A stretch of DNA of 37,597 nucleotides, from contig JBKCXU010000096.1 in assembly GCA_046316025.1 (NCBI GenBank), forward strand, positions 1 through 37,597, read 5' to 3'. This document shows, piece by piece, positions 10,429 through 21,184 of this stretch. This stretch comes from JAJTHJ01 sp046316025 (GTDB lineage: Bacteria; Pseudomonadota; Gammaproteobacteria; Burkholderiales; Burkholderiaceae_F). Both the position numbers and the translations under genes were made by a program. Every line of letters begins with the position of its first letter. Position 1 is the stretch's first letter. Below the pieces are notes generated by a model. That model did not search any database. It worked only from the letters and a program-made list of their open reading frames with translations, and had not been told where the DNA came from.

Positions 10429-10819
10429 GGGGGCGACCTGGTTTCGACGCGGGTTGCGAAGCAGCGCGGTGCATGCCGAGGTCCAGTCACCTCGTAAATC
10501 CGCTGGAACACTACAAACGCCAACGACGAGCGTTTTGCTCTGGCCGCTTAATACCGGCTAGACGCTGCACTGGTTTGCCTCTGGACCAGGTGGAGCCACG
10601 CCACGGCGCAAGCCGCGGCGGACAAGCTCCGCAGCAGCGCCATGCACAGAGGCTGATCGCCGGCGGAGTCGCGACGCCGGTGCCGAGAATCAGCGACTGG
10701 CTGTGCGTCGGCCTGCCGATCGGCTAAGCGCACGGTGAGATTCAAATAGACCGGCTACGCATGTAGTACCGACTGTGGACCATTCGCGGACGCGGGTTCG
10801 ATTCCCGCCGCCTCCACCA
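10429..10819 (+). ncRNA. ssrA: Transfer-messenger RNA (tmRNA), tag ANDERFALAA
   Basis: One-piece tmRNA of 391 nt that rescues stalled ribosomes with SmpB. The 5' end GGGGGCG (10429-10435) pairs with CGCCTCC (10809-10815), followed by discriminator A and an encoded CCA at 10817-10819. The T-arm sequence GGGTTCGATTCCC precedes the acceptor strand. The reading frame 10519-10551 starts at GCC and encodes ANDERFALAA then TAA, the tag typical of many Betaproteobacteria; the charged alanine adds one residue in front. Pseudoknot-rich sequence fills the rest. A strong hairpin terminator follows at 10843. Confidence 0.97.
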
Positions 10820-10842
10820 CACTCACCCGTTCCAACGAAAAA

Positions 10843-10870
10843 AGCCCGCGGCTCGCGCCGCGGGCTTTTT
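10843..10870. terminator. Bidirectional intrinsic terminator between ssrA and the symporter gene
   Basis: AGCCCGCGGC (10843-10852) pairs perfectly with GCCGCGGGCT (10857-10866) around TCGC. Five T residues end it on the plus strand and an A run at 10838-10843 serves the minus strand, so it ends both the tmRNA transcript and the symporter operon whose stop codon is at 10890. Confidence 0.93.
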
Positions 10871-10889
10871 CGCTTTCACACCGTTGGGA

Positions 10890-12998
10890 TTAACCGACGG
10901 CGCCTTGCGTGTTGAGCGTGTCGCCCTTCAGATTCGGGTAGCGCACGTGCTCCACCAGATCCTGCGTTTGCTTATCGGGCGCCGGGGTCAGCAGCGAGAC
11001 CACGATCATCAGCACGATCGCCAGCGGCAGGCCGAAGATACCGGCCGAAATCGGCTGGATGCCCCACCACAGGTTGACCGGGTCGGTCACGCCGAAGACA
11101 CCGCGCAGCCAGACCTGGTTGACCGCCATGTACCAAAAGGTCAAGGTCACGCCGCCGATCATCGAGGTGATTGCACCCCACTTGGTGGCACGCTTCCAGA
11201 ACACGCCCGCCACCAGCGGCACGAAGAAGCCCGCCGCTGCCAGCGAGAACGCCGCACCCACCAGGAACAAGATGTCGGCCGGCGCCTGCGCCGCGGTCCA
11301 GGCCGCCAGCAAGGCTACGACCAGCAGCAACCCCTTGGAGATCGCCACCCGCTTCTGCGTGCTGGCATTGGGGTTGATCATCTTGTAGTACAGGTCGTGC
11401 GACAGAGCGTTGGCGATGGTCAGCAGCAAGCCATCGGCAGTCGACAGCGCCGCCGCCAAACCGCCGGCCGCCACCAGGCCGGAAATCACGTACGGCAGGC
11501 CGGCAATCTCCGGCGTGGCGAGCACGATGATGTCCTGGCCGAGGGTGAGTTCCGCCAACTGCAAGATGCCGTCCTTATTGATGTCGGTCACCGACAGCAG
11601 CCGTGGATCGACCTTGGCCCACGACGCCACCCAGGCCGGCAAATCGGAGAAGCTCTTGCCGACCACGAACGAGTAGACGTCGAACTTCACCAGCACCGCC
11701 AGCGCCGGCGCGGTGAAGTACAGCAGGAAGATGAACAGCAGCGACCAGAACACCGACTTGCGCGCCTCGTTCACCGACGGGGTGGTGTAGTAGCGCATCA
11801 GGATGTGCGGCAGCGCGGCGGTACCGACCATCAGACACACCACCAGCACAATGAAGTTCAGCCTCTTGGTGTCGCGCTCGGCTTCGTTCTTGACCGGATC
11901 GGGATTGCCGCTCGGGAACGGCGTGGCGTGCGGTAGCGGAGGGGCCGCGCGCGCATTGTTGGAGCCGATTTGTGCGGTCCAGGCCTTGCGGGCGTCGGCC
12001 TCCGTCTTCGGATAGGCGGTGAGCGCTTTTTCGGCGGCGTTGATGTCCGCCACCGGCGCATTGGCAGCCTTGAGCTCGGTCACTTTGGCTTCGGCAGCAG
12101 CCTTGCCGTCTTCCCAGGTCTTGGGCAGGCCGTCCACCCGAGCCTTGGCGTCAACGGCGCGCTGCTTGAAGATCGCGCGTACTTCCTGTTCCTTGGGATC
12201 GGCGGTGAGTTGCTTCTCACGCTCGGTGACCTTCTGTAGCACCGTCCCGTAGACCAGTTGCGGGATCGGGATGTTGGTGTGCTTCATCGACAGCCAGACC
12301 ACCGGAATCAAGTAGGCCACGATCAAGATGATGTACTGCGCCACTTGGGTCCAGGTGACGGCCCGCATGCCGCCCAGAAACGAGCAGACCAGAATGCCGC
12401 CCAGGCCGACGAACACGCCAAGGGTGAACTCCAGGCCGGTAAAGCGCGCCGTGATGAGGCCCACCCCGTAAATCTGCGCGACCACGTAGACGAACGAGCA
12501 CAGGATGGCGATCAAAATGCCGATAAAGCGCGCGATGTTGCCGCCGTAACGGGCGCCGAGGAAGTCCGGAATCGTGAACTGGCCAAACTTGCGCAGGTAG
12601 GGCGCCAGCAGCAGCGCCACCAGGCAGTAGCCGCCGGTCCAGCCCAGGATGAAGGCCAGGCCGTCGAAGCCTTGCAGGTACAAGCCGCCGGCCATGCCGA
12701 TGAAGGACGCCGCCGACATCCAGTCCGCGCCGGTGGCCATGCCATTGAAGAGCGCCGGCACGCGCCGCCCCGCGACGTAATACTCGGCCACGTCGGCCGT
12801 GCGGCTCATGATGCCGATGCCGGCATACAGCGCCACGGTGGCGAAGAGGAAGGCGTAGCCGATGTACAGCCGCGGCAGGCCGAGCGCTTCGAGCGCGGCC
12901 AGCACGACCACGAAAGCGATGAAGCCGCCCGTGTACCACGTGTAGTACTTCTTCAACTGGTTGAAGAAGGCGCGATTGGAACTGACTTGGGCACTCAT
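10890..12998 (-). CDS. Sodium:solute symporter, large subunit (VC_2705 subfamily, probable acetate uptake)
   Basis: Integral membrane transporter of 702 aa in the SSS family, VC_2705-type, which always pairs with a small DUF4212 subunit. Many hydrophobic helices are visible; sequences such as ATGADWMSAASFIGMAGG (about residues 88-105) and GARYGGNIARFIG are characteristic. It differs from a standard member by an insertion at about residues 250-375, rich in Ala, Lys and Glu and predicted helical, placed between two membrane helices. The ATG directly abuts the TAA of the small-subunit gene, whose end supplies GGAG. The cluster with acs suggests acetate or a related short acid as substrate, which is inference. 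Confidence 0.93.
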   Translation of the reverse strand: MSAQVSSNRAFFNQLKKYYTWYTGGFIAFVVVLAALEALGLPRLYIGYAFLFATVALYAGIGIMSRTADVAEYYVAGRRVPALFNGMATGADWMSAASFIGMAGGLYLQGFDGLAFILGWTGGYCLVALLLAPYLRKFGQFTIPDFLGARYGGNIARFIGILIAILCSFVYVVAQIYGVGLITARFTGLEFTLGVFVGLGGILVCSFLGGMRAVTWTQVAQYIILIVAYLIPVVWLSMKHTNIPIPQLVYGTVLQKVTEREKQLTADPKEQEVRAIFKQRAVDAKARVDGLPKTWEDGKAAAEAKVTELKAANAPVADINAAEKALTAYPKTEADARKAWTAQIGSNNARAAPPLPHATPFPSGNPDPVKNEAERDTKRLNFIVLVVCLMVGTAALPHILMRYYTTPSVNEARKSVFWSLLFIFLLYFTAPALAVLVKFDVYSFVVGKSFSDLPAWVASWAKVDPRLLSVTDINKDGILQLAELTLGQDIIVLATPEIAGLPYVISGLVAAGGLAAALSTADGLLLTIANALSHDLYYKMINPNASTQKRVAISKGLLLVVALLAAWTAAQAPADILFLVGAAFSLAAAGFFVPLVAGVFWKRATKWGAITSMIGGVTLTFWYMAVNQVWLRGVFGVTDPVNLWWGIQPISAGIFGLPLAIVLMIVVSLLTPAPDKQTQDLVEHVRYPNLKGDTLNTQGAVG

Positions 12999-13268
12999 TT
13001 ATTCGTCTCCTTCGGCCACGCCGTACTCCTCATCCAGCGCACCCATCTTGCGTGCGTAGTACCAGATGATGATTACGTAAACGATCAACGAGCCCTGAGC
13101 CGCCATGTAGAACGACAGCGGGAACTGAAGCACCGGGATGGTGATCTCCGCCAACGGCCGTGCAAAGTAGGCCATGACGAAGGTGACAACGAACCAGATC
13201 GCCAGCAGGACGCCGGTGATCTTGAGGTTTCGCTGCCAGTACTCCTTGTGTCTTTCCGTGAGTTGCAT
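12999..13268 (-). CDS. Sodium:solute symporter small subunit (DUF4212)
   Basis: An 89-aa membrane protein with two hydrophobic helices (about residues 15-36 and 48-70) and a Lys/Arg-rich N-terminus starting MQLTERHKEYWQRNLK. This length and pattern match the DUF4212 small subunit that accompanies VC_2705-type symporters. GGAGG lies 5 nt before its ATG, the best ribosome-binding site of the cluster. Its stop is fused to the start of the large-subunit gene (TAAATG), which implies coupled translation in equal amounts. Confidence 0.95.
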   Translation of the reverse strand: MQLTERHKEYWQRNLKITGVLLAIWFVVTFVMAYFARPLAEITIPVLQFPLSFYMAAQGSLIVYVIIIWYYARKMGALDEEYGVAEGDE

Positions 13269-13296
13269 GTTTCCTCCAAGGGGTCGTGCGAAAAAA

Positions 13297-13950
13297 TCAA
13301 AGAGCGTGCGTCGCAGCCGACGACGTGGGCAAAACCGGCGCGGACAGAGCCGCCTCGGCGTTTCGCGACTGGACAGGGGTTTGCTCCAGATCGCGCTTGA
13401 GCCCGGCGGCGAATTTGGGCTCGAAGCTTTGCAGATGGCGTTGCAGTCGCCAGGCCTCGGCGTCTTCGCCGAGGTGATGGTGGGTCATCGCCAACTGGTA
13501 GAAGCCGTAGGGACTGAACGGCTGCAACTCGGTGTTCTTCTTGAGCGCCGCCACGGCCTCGCGCAGCCGGCCCTGGCGGATCAGCACCAGACCCAGGCCG
13601 TACCAGGCGCGGTCGTGCTTGGCATTCAGCGCCAGAGCGCGGCGGAAAGACTGCTCGGCGGCCTCGACGCGGTCGAACTTTTCCTGGATGAAGCCGAGGT
13701 TGAACCAGCTGTCGGCATGCTCGGGGTGCGCGCGCAGCAGCGCCTCGAACTGGCCGATGGCCGCCTCGCCCTGACCCTGCTCCATCAGCATGTTGCCCAG
13801 GGTGGCGCGGGCCACGAGGTCGCCCGGGGCGCGGGCGACTATGCGCGCGTACAACGCTTGCGCCCGCGACTTCAAGCCCAGCAGCACGGCCAGGCTCGCC
13901 TGAGCGGCAAGCCACTTCCGTTCCAGCCACCAGGCGAGGCCGCCGCTCAT
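13297..13950 (-). CDS. Tetratricopeptide-repeat protein
   Basis: A 217-aa soluble protein built mostly of TPR helices from about residue 35 to 190. Repeats are seen in LVARATLGNMLMEQGQGEAA, in ADSWFNLGFIQEKFDRVEAA and in RAWYGLGLVLIRQGRLREAV, each with the W/L-G-Y/F-A-P spacing. No signal peptide is clear, though the first 30 residues are hydrophobic enough to associate with membrane. The ATG overlaps the stop of the upstream small membrane protein (ATGA), and the symporter small subunit follows after 28 bp. It probably acts as an assembly or scaffold factor, possibly for the neighbouring membrane proteins; no direct evidence of partner exists. Confidence 0.85.
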   Translation of the reverse strand: MSGGLAWWLERKWLAAQASLAVLLGLKSRAQALYARIVARAPGDLVARATLGNMLMEQGQGEAAIGQFEALLRAHPEHADSWFNLGFIQEKFDRVEAAEQSFRRALALNAKHDRAWYGLGLVLIRQGRLREAVAALKKNTELQPFSPYGFYQLAMTHHHLGEDAEAWRLQRHLQSFEPKFAAGLKRDLEQTPVQSRNAEAALSAPVLPTSSAATHAL

Positions 13951-14273
13951 TGCAAACCCCGCGCCGCGGCCCAGCGTGCACAGCCCGCCTGGGTGAGATC
14001 GGACAGGCACACGTCGCGATGCATGAAGCCGACGACGAAGTAACCCACCAGCAGCAGCAGGAAGGCCACTGCCGGCACGTGCTCGTCCAGCACCACGCGC
14101 GGCGACACGAGCCGCGCCAGCTTGACCGCCGGCGAGGCAACGATACCGAGCAATTGGTAGACGATGTTCTCGCGCCGCCGGCCCCAACTGAACAGCCCGA
14201 CGATCAACTGCCCGAGCAGGGACAAGCCCGCAACGAGCAACAGCGTCTGCACAATGACGAGAAAAAGCCCCAC
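13947..14273 (-). CDS. Small conserved membrane protein
   Basis: A 108-aa protein with hydrophobic helices at about residues 3-28 and 66-84 separated by a basic loop, ending in a Cys-containing tail (VCLSDLTQAGCARW). I do not recognise a named family. The start is a GTG at 14273 with a weak purine-rich AAGGG upstream; no ATG is available nearby that keeps the first helix. It lies 146 bp downstream of acs and overlaps the TPR gene by 4 bp, so it belongs to the acs-symporter cluster. Confidence 0.75.
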   Translation of the reverse strand: MGLFLVIVQTLLLVAGLSLLGQLIVGLFSWGRRRENIVYQLLGIVASPAVKLARLVSPRVVLDEHVPAVAFLLLLVGYFVVGFMHRDVCLSDLTQAGCARWAAARGLQ

Positions 14274-14419
14274 CCCAACCTACCCTTCTGTCTGGTCCGG
14301 CCACCGGCGGCCGGGTTACTTGCATCTGCGCTGGCGGCCCGCTTGGCTGGCCGGGTCCGCCGCGTCGCGCATGGGCGGGCAGCGTCGCCGCCGGCCGGTG
14401 CTCCTTGGCTTCGTCAGAG

Positions 14420-16402
<1,983 letters not shown>

Positions 16403-16525
16403 CTTCCCTAGCCTGTTTTTGGAATGGTTGCTCTAGCGGCGCGAACGGTATGGACACGCACTTACGCCAACCTTACGGCTTTGGGTGCAATGCGGCAGCA
16501 ACCTGCGGGTTCCCCGCGGCTCGGA

Positions 16526-17722
16526 CTACGGTGTTGCAAGCGCTCGGGCGAGGTCGGCCTTAAGGTCGGCGACCGATTCGAGGCCGACCGACAGGCGCAA
16601 CAAAGCCTCGCCGATGCCGGCGCGCTCGCGCGCCTCCGGCGTCAAGCGGCCGTGCGTGGTGCTGGCGGGGTGGGTGATCGTCGAGCGGGTGTCGCCGAGG
16701 TTGCCCGTGATCGAGAACAGACGCACCCGGTCGATCACCTGCCAGGCGCGGCGGCGTTGCGCTTCGGCGTCACCGTCGGCCGCGACGACGAACGACAACA
16801 CCGCGCCCGGCCCCTGCTGCTGCGCCTGCGCCAGCGCCGCTTGCGGGTGCGAGTCCAGCCCCGGGAAGTTGACCTGCACCACCGCGGGCTGCGCTTGCAG
16901 CCAGCGGGCCAGTTCGAGCGCGGCGGCAGACTGCGCGCGGATGCGCAGCGGCAGCGTCTCCAGTCCCTTGAGCAACACCCACGCATTGAACGGCGACAGG
17001 CACGGCCCCGCCGTACGCAGCACCGGCAGCAGCGCGTCCTGGATCAGCGCGCGCCTGCCCACCACCGCGCCACCCATCGCCCGGCCCTGGCCGTCGATGA
17101 ACTTGGTGCCGGTGTGGGTCACCACGTCCACACCGAAGTCGAGCGGGCGTTGCAGCACCGGCGTGCAAAAGCAGTTGTCCACGGCGGTCAGCGCGCCGAT
17201 CTCGCGGCCGAGCTTGACGAACTCGGCGAGGTCCACGAGTTCCATCAGCGGGTTCGATGGCGTCTCGCAGTAGAGCAGCCGGGTGTTGGGCTGAACCGCC
17301 GCGCGCCAAGCCGCGGGGTCGGCGCCGCGGACGAAAGTCGTCTCGATGCCGAACTTGGCCAGCAAGGTCGAGAACAGAGTCACCGTCGCGCCGAAGACGG
17401 TGGCGCCGCACACCACGTGGTCGCCAGCCTTGAGCGTGCCGAGCGCCAGCGCCAGCGTGGCCGCCATGCCGGAAGAGGTGGCGATGCAGTCCTCGCCGCC
17501 TTCGAGCGCCGCGAGCCGCCGCTCGAACATGCGCACGGTCGGGTTGGAAAAGCGCGAATAAACATAGCCGTCCTCGCTGCCGGCGAACTTGGCCGCCGCC
17601 TCCGCCGCGCTGCCGAAGACGAAGGAGGAGGTCAGGAACAGCGCCTCGCTGTGTTCCTGGAACTGGCTGCGCTCGGTGCCGGCGCGGATCGCCAGGGTGT
17701 CGGTGTCGTAGTGGTCGTCCAT
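16526..17722 (-). CDS. metZ: O-succinylhomoserine sulfhydrylase
   Basis: PLP enzyme of 398 aa that makes homocysteine from O-succinylhomoserine and sulfide in methionine synthesis. It belongs to the Cys/Met metabolism PLP family: YSRFSNPTVRMFE near residue 55, SSGMAAT near 83, ETPSNPLMELVDL near 153, and the cofactor lysine Lys207 in THTGTKFIDGQGR, whose DGQGRAMGG continuation is typical of MetZ. Start ATG at 17722 has no Shine-Dalgarno; it follows a terminator hairpin by 6 nt. That hairpin and the SAM-II-like aptamer upstream indicate repression by S-adenosylmethionine. MetB or MetY activity is less likely from these motifs. Confidence 0.95.
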   Translation of the reverse strand: MDDHYDTDTLAIRAGTERSQFQEHSEALFLTSSFVFGSAAEAAAKFAGSEDGYVYSRFSNPTVRMFERRLAALEGGEDCIATSSGMAATLALALGTLKAGDHVVCGATVFGATVTLFSTLLAKFGIETTFVRGADPAAWRAAVQPNTRLLYCETPSNPLMELVDLAEFVKLGREIGALTAVDNCFCTPVLQRPLDFGVDVVTHTGTKFIDGQGRAMGGAVVGRRALIQDALLPVLRTAGPCLSPFNAWVLLKGLETLPLRIRAQSAAALELARWLQAQPAVVQVNFPGLDSHPQAALAQAQQQGPGAVLSFVVAADGDAEAQRRRAWQVIDRVRLFSITGNLGDTRSTITHPASTTHGRLTPEARERAGIGEALLRLSVGLESVADLKADLARALATP

Positions 17723-17727
17723 AAACG

Positions 17728-17756
17728 AAAAACCCGCTGGCAGCGGCGAGCGGGTT
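17728..17756 (-). terminator. Intrinsic terminator in the metZ leader (riboswitch expression platform)
   Basis: Reading on the minus strand, AACCCGCT (17756-17749) pairs with AGCGGGTT (17738-17731) around a 10-nt loop and runs into TTTTT (17732-17728). The metZ ATG begins at 17722. The left arm can pair instead with upstream AGCGAGGTTC (17774-17765), which makes a competing antiterminator of nine pairs with one bulged A. Confidence 0.85.
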
Positions 17757-17767
17757 CCGGAGACGAA

Positions 17768-17820
17768 CCTCGCTTTAGCTGCATTTGTTAAGCGCCCGCA
17801 AGCTGAGTCAAATCGGCGCG
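17768..17820 (-). promoter_or_regulatory. SAM-II riboswitch aptamer upstream of metZ
   Basis: S-adenosylmethionine-sensing RNA in the metZ leader. P1 is GCGCC (17819-17815) with GGCGC (17796-17792). The loop begins GATTTGAC, matching the conserved U-rich strand that contacts the ligand. Then CTC-A-GCTTGC (17807-17798) forms the pseudoknot: GC (17799-17798) with GC (17779-17778), GCTT (17803-17800) with AAGC (17775-17772), and CTC (17807-17805) with GAG (17771-17769). ACAAATGCAGCTAAA (17787... 17774 region) matches the family's conserved ATAAA...GCTAAA strand, compared from memory with the crystallised metX aptamer. It starts 23 nt after the glycosyltransferase stop, and a possible -10 box TACCAT lies at 17836-17831. 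SAM binding should favour the downstream terminator. Confidence 0.88.
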
Positions 17821-17842
17821 ACGGCGGTGATGGTAACAGCGA

Positions 17843-19009
17843 TCAGCGCCGCTGTGCGCGGCGCTCCTTGCGCGAGAGCAGCGCGACCGCGGGCGTCGCC
17901 GCACCGGCCTGTGCATGACCCAACGCAGCGACGGCCAGTTGACGGTTCTTTGCCACCCGCTCGCGCTCGCCGGCGGGCAGATCGGCTCGGCGCACCAACT
18001 GGTCGGCCACCACAAGCGACTCGCGCACGTGGCCGGCGTGGTAGGCGGCGACCGCCAACTCGTCCAGGGCGCGCCAGCCGTACATGCCGGGGTCGAGAAA
18101 GAGCGCATCGCCCGGCAGCGGCGTCTTGACCGCCGCGCTCGCAAACGGATACGCGGCGGCCGCCCAGCCGGCCTCGCGCAGCAGGCGCGCCAGTTGCACG
18201 AGCGTCTCCGCGCGCGCCGGGCGGAACTGGTAGGCCTCGAGCAGCGCGAGCATCGCCTCTTCGGTGTCGCGGCCGGCTTTCTCCTTCAACAGGCCGATCT
18301 GGTAGAGCGAGTACCAGACCTCCTCCTCCCAGCCGCCCATCCGTGCGCGGCGGGCGTAGGTTGCAAGCGCGCTCTCCGTGTCGCCCGCATCGCGATAGCT
18401 CTGCGCCAGGTAGAACACGTAGCGGGCATCGTCCGGCTCGTCCTTGAGCGCCGCCTCGAGCACAGCGGCGTCGCGCCGGTACTTCTCCACCGGATCGCCG
18501 CGATTGCGCGCGCTGTCGAATAGACCCCGCACCACCGGACCGCGCAGCGTCTCGGCTCGGTGCAGCGCATCGCAGGCGATCACCTCGTGCAAGACGCCGA
18601 CGTAGCGCCACGGCAAGGCCGCACGCACGAGCTTGATCGCGTCGAACTCGGTGCCGCTGGGCTCGACCCGGTGGCGCAGGCTGTACGCATCGGCGGTCAG
18701 GGCCGGCCAGCGAAAGCCCCTGGGGGCTTCGAACACCTCGTCGGCGTCGATCGTCAGCGTGAACTCGGCGCGGTCGCGGGCCAGCGCCAGCGCTTCCGTG
18801 CGGTTGTGGCCGAAGTCCTTCCACGGCCGCTCGACCACTTCGCCCGGCAGATCGGCCAGAAGGTGGCGAATGAGGTCTGGCGTACCGTCGGTCGAGCCGG
18901 TATCGGCGATCAGGTAGCAGTCGATATAGGGCCGCACCGAGTCGAGGCAGCGCCGGATGACGTGCGCCTCGTCCTTGACGATCATGTTCAGGCAGATGCG
19001 CTGCGGCAT
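17843..19009 (-). CDS. Family 2 glycosyltransferase with TPR-like C-terminal half
   Basis: A 388-aa cytoplasmic glycosyltransferase. The N-terminal GT-A fold shows LNMIVKDEAHVIRRCLDS, then IADTGSTDGT and the metal-binding LTIDADEVF (Asp88 and Asp90). From about residue 190 the sequence becomes helical and repeat-like (RYVFYLAQSYRDAGDTESAL, then VWYSLYQIGLLKEKAG), resembling TPR arrays that hold acceptors or partners. ATG at 19009 was chosen over a TTG 33 nt upstream because MPQRICLNMIVKDEA is the usual beginning of this family. Acceptor and sugar are unknown. It separates purF from metZ, which are adjacent in many relatives, and is bordered by a REP-like palindrome on one side and the riboswitch on the other. 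Confidence 0.88.
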   Translation of the reverse strand: MPQRICLNMIVKDEAHVIRRCLDSVRPYIDCYLIADTGSTDGTPDLIRHLLADLPGEVVERPWKDFGHNRTEALALARDRAEFTLTIDADEVFEAPRGFRWPALTADAYSLRHRVEPSGTEFDAIKLVRAALPWRYVGVLHEVIACDALHRAETLRGPVVRGLFDSARNRGDPVEKYRRDAAVLEAALKDEPDDARYVFYLAQSYRDAGDTESALATYARRARMGGWEEEVWYSLYQIGLLKEKAGRDTEEAMLALLEAYQFRPARAETLVQLARLLREAGWAAAAYPFASAAVKTPLPGDALFLDPGMYGWRALDELAVAAYHAGHVRESLVVADQLVRRADLPAGERERVAKNRQLAVAALGHAQAGAATPAVALLSRKERRAQRR

Positions 19010-19077
19010 GGCAACCGAAGTTGTAGGCGAACTGCGCGCCAAGTCTACGAGGCGGCAAAGCAGTAATGCAGCCTCAC

Positions 19078-19137
19078 GCAGGCCGGGGCCGAGCGTCTTT
19101 GCACTCGGATTCTCTTGGCCCCGGCCTGCGCCGGGGC
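19078..19137. repeat. REP-like GC-rich palindromes after purF
   Basis: GCAGGCCGGGGCC (19078-19090) is the exact inverse complement of 19117-19129. A second, overlapping palindrome, GCCCCGGC (19118-19125) with GCCGGGGC (19130-19137) around CTGC, shares its right arm. This resembles the short extragenic repeats (CCCCGGCCTGCGCCGGGG type) scattered in many proteobacterial genomes. There is no T run, so termination of purF would have to be Rho- or structure-assisted. Confidence 0.7.
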
Positions 19138-19151
19138 GACGGCGTGCCGCC

Positions 19152-20669
<1,518 letters not shown>

Positions 20670-20695
20670 CGTGCGCCCCTCCCCTTGCGTGCCCC

Positions 20696-21184
20696 TCAAG
20701 TGCCGCGCCAGGACGGCGGCAACCACGGCAGCGCGAATGCTACGCCGGCCTGCACCCACGGGACCAGTTTCGACTCGCGCCACCAGGCCTCTTGGGCCAG
20801 CCCGGTGCCGGCCAGTAGCGCGACCGCCACAGCGACGACGAGCAGGGCCCGCGCGAAGCCGAACAGCCCGCCCAACACCCGGTCGGCGCCGGAGAGTTTC
20901 GCCTTGGCCAGCAGCGTGTGTACGAGTGCGGCCGCAAGCGCGGTGGCGAACACGGTGCACACCAGGATCAGCACCGCCGCCACCGCCGTCCGCCCGTCCG
21001 GCCAGTCGCGCAGGAACGGCAGCCAGTGGCCGAGCGGCTTGGCGTACAGCACCGCCAGCACGACGGCCAGCACCCAGCCGGCGAGCGAGAGCACCTCGCG
21101 CATGAAGCCGCGCCACAGTCCCCACAGGGTCGATAGCAGCGCAACCGCCAGCAGCACCCAGTCGAGCGTGCCGAGGCCGGTCAC
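20696..21184 (-). CDS. cvpA: CvpA family membrane protein
   Basis: A 162-aa inner-membrane protein with four hydrophobic helices (about residues 6-24, 30-48, 65-93 and 105-127). LDWVLLAVALLSTLWGLWRG and REVLSLAGWVLA are typical of CvpA, named for its need in colicin V production and linked more recently to envelope stress. The start is GTG at 21184 and overlaps the SPOR gene stop (GTGA), so translation is coupled. purF follows. Confidence 0.93.
   Translation of the reverse strand: MTGLGTLDWVLLAVALLSTLWGLWRGFMREVLSLAGWVLAVVLAVLYAKPLGHWLPFLRDWPDGRTAVAAVLILVCTVFATALAAALVHTLLAKAKLSGADRVLGGLFGFARALLVVAVAVALLAGTGLAQEAWWRESKLVPWVQAGVAFALPWLPPSWRGT

Noticed and set aside
14274..14419. Terminator between acs and the small membrane protein gene
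   Set aside because: CCGGCC/GGCCGG can form a stem, but there is no T run on the minus strand, so I do not call an intrinsic terminator or split the cluster.
16403..16525. Sigma-54 promoter for acs
   Set aside because: TTGGCGTAAGTGCG resembles a -24 element only partly and lacks the TTGC element at the right spacing.
16465..16531. GCGGG-GAA-CCCGC hairpin after metZ as an intrinsic terminator
   Set aside because: The stem is only 5 bp and no T run follows on the minus strand; evidence is insufficient.
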